Position numbers and translations under genes: made by a program. Of a DNA stretch of 64,000 bases, positions 58,475-64,000 are shown piece by piece. Within the stretch, counting starts at the first letter, position 1. The number at the start of each line of letters is the position of its first letter. The stretch is from Channa striata. Taxonomy: Eukaryota > Chordata > Actinopteri > Anabantiformes > Channidae. The notes beneath the pieces are model-generated. The model worked only from the letters and a program-made list of their open reading frames with translations. It ran no database searches and had not been told where the DNA came from. The stretch lies in NCBI GenBank assembly GCA_033026295.1, contig CM065182.1, forward strand, positions 930,001 to 994,000, in the 5' to 3' direction.

Positions 58475-58545
58475 CGGTGGTGGAGCGGTCACACAGCTAA
58501 AGGTCCCCGGTTTGAATCCCGGCTGATTGCGGCCTTCATAAATGC
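58475..58545 (+). repeat. tRNA-like SINE scrap
   Basis: 'cacacggtggtggagcggtc' and 'aaggtccccggtttgaatcc' recall the A and B boxes of a fish tRNA-derived repeat. The anticodon arm does not pair, so it is not a tRNA gene. Confidence 0.4.
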
Positions 58546-60090
58546 GTCTCTTCCTGAACTCCACGACTCCTTCTTGTTCCAAGTTTCCAGCCCAGCAGAC
58601 GCACAGTCTGAGGAGAAACACTCTGTTTTAAAGGAGACCATCATTTCACAGATGATCAGTGGGGAAAATGCGTGAGGGTCCAGATGAGAGCCGGGATCCG
58701 AGGCGGGGTTGGACATTTAGTCTGCGAGTGTCCTCACAAACAGAAGTGGAGACGTGGTTGTGTGTGGACATTTTTAGCAGCACTGATGTGTTATTTATGG
58801 CCTGTGGGAGCTGAGTTTTCTCTCAGACGTCGCACACACTGGCTTTTAACTCTGAGGTGGATCAGTCTCTCTCTCCTCTGATGACGTGTGCGAGGGAGGG
58901 GGGCAAAACCTCGGCTTGTCAGGAGGCTGAGGCAGACGACGGGTGGGGTCCAGGAACTGGTTTATACCTTCACTGCTGCCACTAATAACCTGGTCGTCTC
59001 TGTGCCACAGCTTTTACTTAGACCGTTGTTAATCCGTCCATGGGGGGACATACAATAATAAGAATGTATTCACCAAAGAAAGTTCGTTAGACACATAAAG
59101 ACAGATAGATACATAAAACCATTTAGTAGTAACAGTAAGAAAAAATGCTTATTGAAAATGCAATTTGAAAAAATCCTAGTCAAAATGTAACTGGGATTCA
59201 TTCTGCAGCATCAGGGTTTGGCCAGAGGACGTCATCCACGTCCCAGCCAATATCTTTAACAAAGACAAGGTCAACAATGGTGTCCCGAGGTTCGTCAGTA
59301 CGGATTGTTCTCGGTCTTCCTCGTCCATCAGCTCGCTGCATATTTCACTGTGAGCTCACTCATATCCTGCCTCATCACGTCTTAAACGTTGGTTCGTTCG
59401 CTGTGTTGGAGTCGTGTCCACATTTTGCTGCCAGTGTTTACAAGTTTGCGACACGAGTGTGAAATGAGTTTAGTGATTTTCACACTGGAAACAGTGTTTC
59501 AGGTCCCACTGGGAATTTGGTTCAGACAAGAAAGTTCAGTGTTTTAGCAACTGATGTCCCACGTCCCACGTCCCACGATGTGACATGTCCCACGTTTGTT
59601 TTATACATTTCCTAAACTTCTGCTGTTTGGATTTTTTTCTCCTGCATGATGGGATTTTATTTATTTACTTTGTTCTACAAATTACTTTATTAAAAAATTA
59701 AATTCTCATAAATATTTCTCTGGTTTGATGATAATTTGGCTAAAATCTTAGTTGTGCATCAATATTAGTGACGTTTTCAAACAGTGTGAGCTACAAGCCA
59801 ACGATCAGTCAGAGAAACTGATGAGGAGACACAGGAAGTCTCTGCTGTCTGAAACAGTTCACAGTCCATCACACTGTTACAGGTTTGATTCTGACTATAT
59901 GTCTGAAAATAATAATTAAATATATTTTACATTTAATTTAAAACAATTAAAAATTTGCAAAAAAAGCTTGAAGCCTTCAAAAATAACTTTTCTCCCACAC
60001 GTTGTTCATGCAGATGTTAATAAAACGAGGTTTCACTGCTGTTAAACTGTGTCCAAATGTAAATGTGTCCGTCTCCCTCTGTCTCTGCAG

Positions 60091-60126
60091 GGTCGACAAG
60101 TCTACAGTCAGCGCTCTGAGAGCTCG
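60091..60126 (+). CDS. Rap1 GTPase-activating protein-like, second coding exon
   Basis: A 36-bp exon between ctgcag|ggtcgac and agctcg|gtgagt. Joined to exon 1 it completes the Trp codon (TG|G) and continues 'VDKSTVSALRA', the counterpart of the 'I-D-K-T-M-L-A-S-L-K' that follows 'FGGFGW' in mammalian RAP1GAP2. Phase 2 in, phase 2 out. The next exon is outside the window or not recognisable within it. Confidence 0.72.
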
Positions 60127-61489
60127 GTGAGTAACATCCTGGGCTGTGAGCACCTCATAAAAACACGGGTCCAGTTAATCAGTTTGAATCCAGATCCTGC
60201 CCCTCAGTTGAAGGGAGAATCTGATCAACGGCAGCAGGAGAACAGCAAGTTCTCCAGACACGGGGACGTCCTGTAGACAAACGTCCCAGCCCCTGGTTTG
60301 ACCATCGACTCCACAGTCATGCACGTTTGGTTTATTGGTGACTCTGAATTGTCGTGGTTGTCTGTCTGTGAGACAGACTGGACGCCTGTCCACAGTGGAC
60401 CCTGCCTCTCGTCCAGGGACGCTCTGTCAGCTACGTGTAGGATTGTACACGAGCCAGTGATTGTGGCACCTTCAGCTAACGCTGTGGCGTAATCAGGTAA
60501 AATGTTCTGCGGTTCCTTACTCTGTGGTTTCTGCCGTCGCTGGCTTTCACCCATCAGAGGATACAAACAGGAAGTTGAGGCTGCTGGAACTTTCCCTCGG
60601 AGCTGGGTTCAGTCTCAGCCACTTTCTGTTTTCAGCCCCACTCTGCCCCTGCTGGACAGACTCTGATCTCCAGCCGTGTGAGCGTGTGTGTGTGTGTGAG
60701 TGTGTGTGTGTGTGTGCGGTGATGCTCGACCCAACTCCCACATTCCTCCACAGTGTGGAAATAAAAGCCTTCACCGTCAGCCGCAGCAGGATCGAAGCCT
60801 TTTGATTTCACTCCTCAGTCTCTGTTCTTTTCCTCCTGGTCTTCCTGTTTTCCTCCATCTGCCTGCCCCCCGTCTCTCTCTCCAAGTGATTAAGGCGCTA
60901 TAATCCTGATGGTCCTCACGTTATGGGGGGTGGAGATAAATGGAGAGAGGGAGAGCTGGTGTGTTAGATTTGAGCGAGATGCTCAGTAACCGACAGAAAC
61001 ACGACAATGCCGCGCGTCAACTGGTGAGTCTGGCATTTCCCCTCATCCTCCATCTGTGTGAGTGTGTGTGAGTCGTTCCTTTTCGAGTCCCCCAATGTAA
61101 ATCATTATATTTATGATTATGCCTATGTTGAAAGTTGGTCATCTTTGTACTTAAGCTTTGAGTAAATCAGGAAATGAGGATAAATCAGTGTAGTGTGTGT
61201 GTGTGTGTGTGTGTGTGTGTTGGTCTGCAGATAGTTTCACCCTGAAACGTGAAGAATGACAGCGGTGACCAGCACATCCCTTCACGACTGTGGCTTTTAA
61301 TAGAGAACGGAAGAAGTTCAGGAACATTTTAATTTAAACACTGGAGAAACACAACCGAGACGGAGAGATGGAGATTTGGAGAAATTCACAGATTTCTGCA
61401 CACAATCCCTCACACAAACACAAATGTGTTATTATTTCTGCAGCTCCACATTAGTCAGATCACATTTCCCCAAAAAGCATTAAGCCTCG

Positions 61490-61491
<2 letters not shown>

Positions 61492-61542
<51 letters not shown>
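61492..61542. repeat. Microsatellite (GT)n
   Basis: About 25 uninterrupted GT units, the longest of four GT/CA runs between 60676 and 62448. Expected to be polymorphic. Confidence 0.95.
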
Positions 61543-61544
<2 letters not shown>

Positions 61545-62406
61545 ATAAAGGGCAGACAGTCCGTCTGTCTCCAAACAGAAGCCAGCGTCCGTCCGCCTGC
61601 TGCTGCTGTGGTGGATGTCTTCTTTTGTTTTTTACGTTGTTGTTGTTGACAGCACTGACTCATTTAAACCTAATTAATATAATTAGCCCCCCACCTCTAC
61701 CCCACCCCCGAAAGAGAAAGGGAAAGACAAACGCCGTGTGGCTGCAGACGGCGTCCCTGCAGGCTGAGGAGACACACGAATCGGTTAGAGTCACAGATTC
61801 ATGGATGTCTGTGCAGCACGAGTCTGTAAACGTGTGTGTGAAAGGTGCAGTGGCGAGCACAGGTGGGGGGGTTGGACATCAGCTAACACGGTATTTCAGC
61901 GACGTCCACGTACCGTTAACGACCTAATGCTGATCCGTGACCCATCATTCGTTTCAGGCTTCGTCTGTTCGTCCTGCTGCAGGAGGAGACACATTTCTTT
62001 ATCTTCGGCCGCGTGGTGAATTGCAAAATGCCAAATTTTGGGAGCTGAAGCTGCAGGCCGAGCGCTGAGTGTAACACCCGCCACTTTATTCCCTCCAGTG
62101 AAAACTTTGCAGGTTCACGACCCCCCGTTCCATCAGCTTCGGTAACCTCTGTGTGAATAAACGGAGAAAGTTTCTTCTTCCATGTTCTGAGGCTGGTGTC
62201 CAACCGTGCAGCTCTGGACAGTAGGAGTGTGTTGCATTGTGGGAATGTCCTCCAGCATTTGACACCAGCGTATCATGTCCAAGTGTGTGTGTGTTTGCTG
62301 CAATGATGTTATGAGCCGTGACGTGCAGCTGGCAGCAGTGATAACGAGCAGCTGAGAGTCAAGTTGAAAGTGTTTTTATTTTACAGTGAAGCTGCAGAGG
62401 CTTATA

Positions 62407-62407
<1 letters not shown>

Positions 62408-62448
<41 letters not shown>
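62408..62448. repeat. Microsatellite (CA)n
   Basis: About 20 uninterrupted CA units. Same region, opposite orientation to the GT runs at 60676-61542. Confidence 0.95.
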
Positions 62449-63874
62449 CTGACCTTTTCTCTCCCAGCTGGTGTGTGTTTCCTCCTCTCCGTTCACGTCG
62501 TCTCCCGCTGACCTTTTTCTTCATTCCTGGACATCTGAAACCTTCTGTCAGGGTCAGAATTACCCCGTGTCCGTGTTTTTATGTCGATGAACACAAACTA
62601 ATATCTGAGGACAGACGGTATCGTCCTCGGCCCAGTGTCCTCGCTTCCTCTCTTTCTCCTGCTTTTTCTGGACTTTTCTCACACGTTTTTATGGAACATC
62701 CCTTATTTTCTTTGTCTCGCTCACACAAACACACACAGTGAGACAAGGTCACCAACCTCCCTGTGTGTCCACTGGCCTCTGGCTGTTCCACTTTTATCTC
62801 TTCTCAGTGAAAATGTCGGTTTGATGCAGCTAATTTGGATTCGTAAAGGGAGGAGGATGAGGAGGACAAAGAGGAAGGAGTTTTACAGGCATGATGGGAG
62901 AGAAGGATCAGATTACGTGCAGCTTTACAGCCGCTGTGCAGAGAGCACGTACGGTGGAAATGCAGTTTGCAAATGCAGACATGAGACAGGTTGTAGTTTG
63001 AACCGTCTGTTAAAACGATAAGGTGACCGGTCTCACTGCTGCGACACGATCCGCTGTGTGGAGGGAGGACGCCGCACAGGAGACCAGGGCTCAAGTCCAG
63101 AGCAAGACAGAACTTTATTCTACTGCTGCAAGAGTCCGACGGAACAAGTGCTTAACGTCACAGGTGAATCAACGGCCGAGTTTCAGGAGGGCACTGCAAC
63201 GGTGCCTGTAGCTGTGAATGTTTAGAGACCCATCCAGGGTCTGTGTTGTCTGTAACGAGATCCTAACTCCAACCAACCTGCTGCATCTCACACTTTAAAC
63301 CCCATGTTGTAAGAGTTGGCTGAGCAGACAAGCCAGCGAAGCAACAATATTCAAAAGTCATACAAATAGCATAAACTGAACGAGATACTGATCCAAACAA
63401 ACAAAGAAAACTGAAACTCAACAGAAAGTAAACACGTGCAACAGAATCCATCCAGTATCCAGCTTTCCATCACCACGAAGTGTTTCAGGTGTTTCAGAAC
63501 CTCCTGAGCACCCCAGACGAAGCTCCATTACGTCACGCGAAAGTCCCAATTCTGCTCATTCACCTGGAATCTGGAATTTCTTACGACAAATAACAATCAC
63601 AGCACTTTTATCATTCACACGCTAACACCAAAGGTTTGCCGGCAGACGTCTCCATTTTTACAGGGTCAAATGTCTGAAGCACTGAACCATTTTCAACACA
63701 TTTGCTTCATATCGGTTCGGAGCTTCAGAAACTTTGACTTTCTTCACCACTACCAAGAACTAAGCTGGACCCAGTCGTGCTGGGCAACTGGCAGCAGGTC
63801 TGAGCTGCAACAACAGTCTCAAGGCGCGTCTACTCCTGGTCTTATAAACCAGAAGGGTTAGGGGAACCCTTAAA

Positions 63875-64000
63875 TCCACCCTCTGAAAGCCCTCTTGTAT
63901 AGCGCTTTACAATGTAGCTTGTCATCCTCACCCACCAGGAGCCACTCGGAGTTCAGTGTCTTGCCCGTGGACACTTGGACACGTAGCCAGGAGGGGCTGG
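63875..64000 (-). repeat. Dispersed fish repeat, cut by the window end
   Basis: 'ggagttcagtgtcttgcccg' followed by 'ggacacttggacacgtagcc' is text found at many places in fish genomes (SINE-like, antisense). The element runs on past the end of the window, so its type cannot be read. Confidence 0.4.

Larger units (their letters stand above)
53967..60090 (+). other. First intron of the Rap1GAP-like gene
   Basis: A 6.1-kb intron holding a retroposon 3' end (54686-54800), an L2-like LINE fragment (55078-55560), a 12-copy minisatellite (56971-57090), a (GT)n run at 58347-58365 and a tRNA-like SINE scrap at about 58475-58545. 56090-56440 is strongly pyrimidine-rich. No further exon is supported. 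Confidence 0.6.
60127..64000 (+). other. Second intron region of the Rap1GAP-like gene
   Basis: No further coding exon can be defended. Repeats seen: a dispersed fish repeat at about 60330-60450 ('ttggtgactctgaattgtcg' and 'cctgcctctcgtccagggac'), (GT)n at 60676-60718, 61193-61220 and 61492-61542, (CA)n at 62408-62448, and a further dispersed repeat from about 63875 to the end ('gagttcagtgtcttgcccgt'). A possible alternative first exon at 61009-61025 is discussed under findings. Confidence 0.5.

Noticed and set aside
58475..58545. Fourth tRNA gene
   Set aside because: A- and B-box-like words exist, but the anticodon arm and acceptor stem do not pair; a SINE scrap.
61801..62019. Coding exon in the Rap1GAP-like intron
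   Set aside because: Open frame without family similarity and without good splice sites.

Overview
The window looks like nuclear DNA of a ray-finned (teleost) fish. Genes are split by GT-AG introns, tRNA genes are of vertebrate nuclear type, a tandem array of fish 131-type odorant receptors is present, and the spacers are full of fish-type non-LTR retroelement debris (L2-like, RTE-like, Rex/L2-like), non-autonomous DNA transposons and (CA)n/(GT)n microsatellites. The species cannot be read from the sequence. No virus, CRISPR array or bacterial operon is present.

Layout. (1) 1-7.6 kb: gene-free spacer with LINE 3'-end debris. (2) 7.7-29.4 kb: five single-exon odorant receptor (OR131-like) genes, all on the plus strand. 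The first is a pseudogene with two 1-bp deletions. The second is its near-identical, intact copy. The third to fifth are intact and more divergent. The spacers hold two back-to-back L2-like LINE fragments, an RTE-like LINE, and two DNA transposons with terminal inverted repeats. (3) 32.5-39.5 kb (+): a complete 13-exon trappc14 gene (TRAPP II subunit, also called MAP11/C7orf43), 608 codons, behind a GC-rich promoter with an ETS/GABPA-type site and two YY1-type sites. (4) 41.6-48.3 kb (-): a complete 14-exon animal lipoxygenase gene, 675 codons, with all iron ligands, tail-to-tail with trappc14. (5) 49.8-51.8 kb: three tRNA genes, Val(TAC) +, Ala(CGC) - and Ser(TGA) +, with a small hAT-type transposon carrying a perfect 8-bp target duplication among them. 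(6) 53.9-64 kb (+): the first two coding exons of a Rap1GAP/Rap1GAP2-like gene that continues past the window, with a large, microsatellite-rich intron.

The genes do not form one pathway. The receptors are a chemosensory tandem array evolving by duplication, pseudogenisation and apparent gene conversion. trappc14 (vesicle tethering/ciliogenesis), the lipoxygenase (oxidised fatty acids) and the Rap1 GAP (small GTPase signalling) are separate single genes. I joined exons by hand from reading frame, splice phase and remembered family similarity; every splice phase of trappc14 and of the lipoxygenase closes exactly. I saw no convincing new biological system. The most informative signals are the mosaic pattern of the receptor copies and the unusual splice acceptor of the last trappc14 exon.
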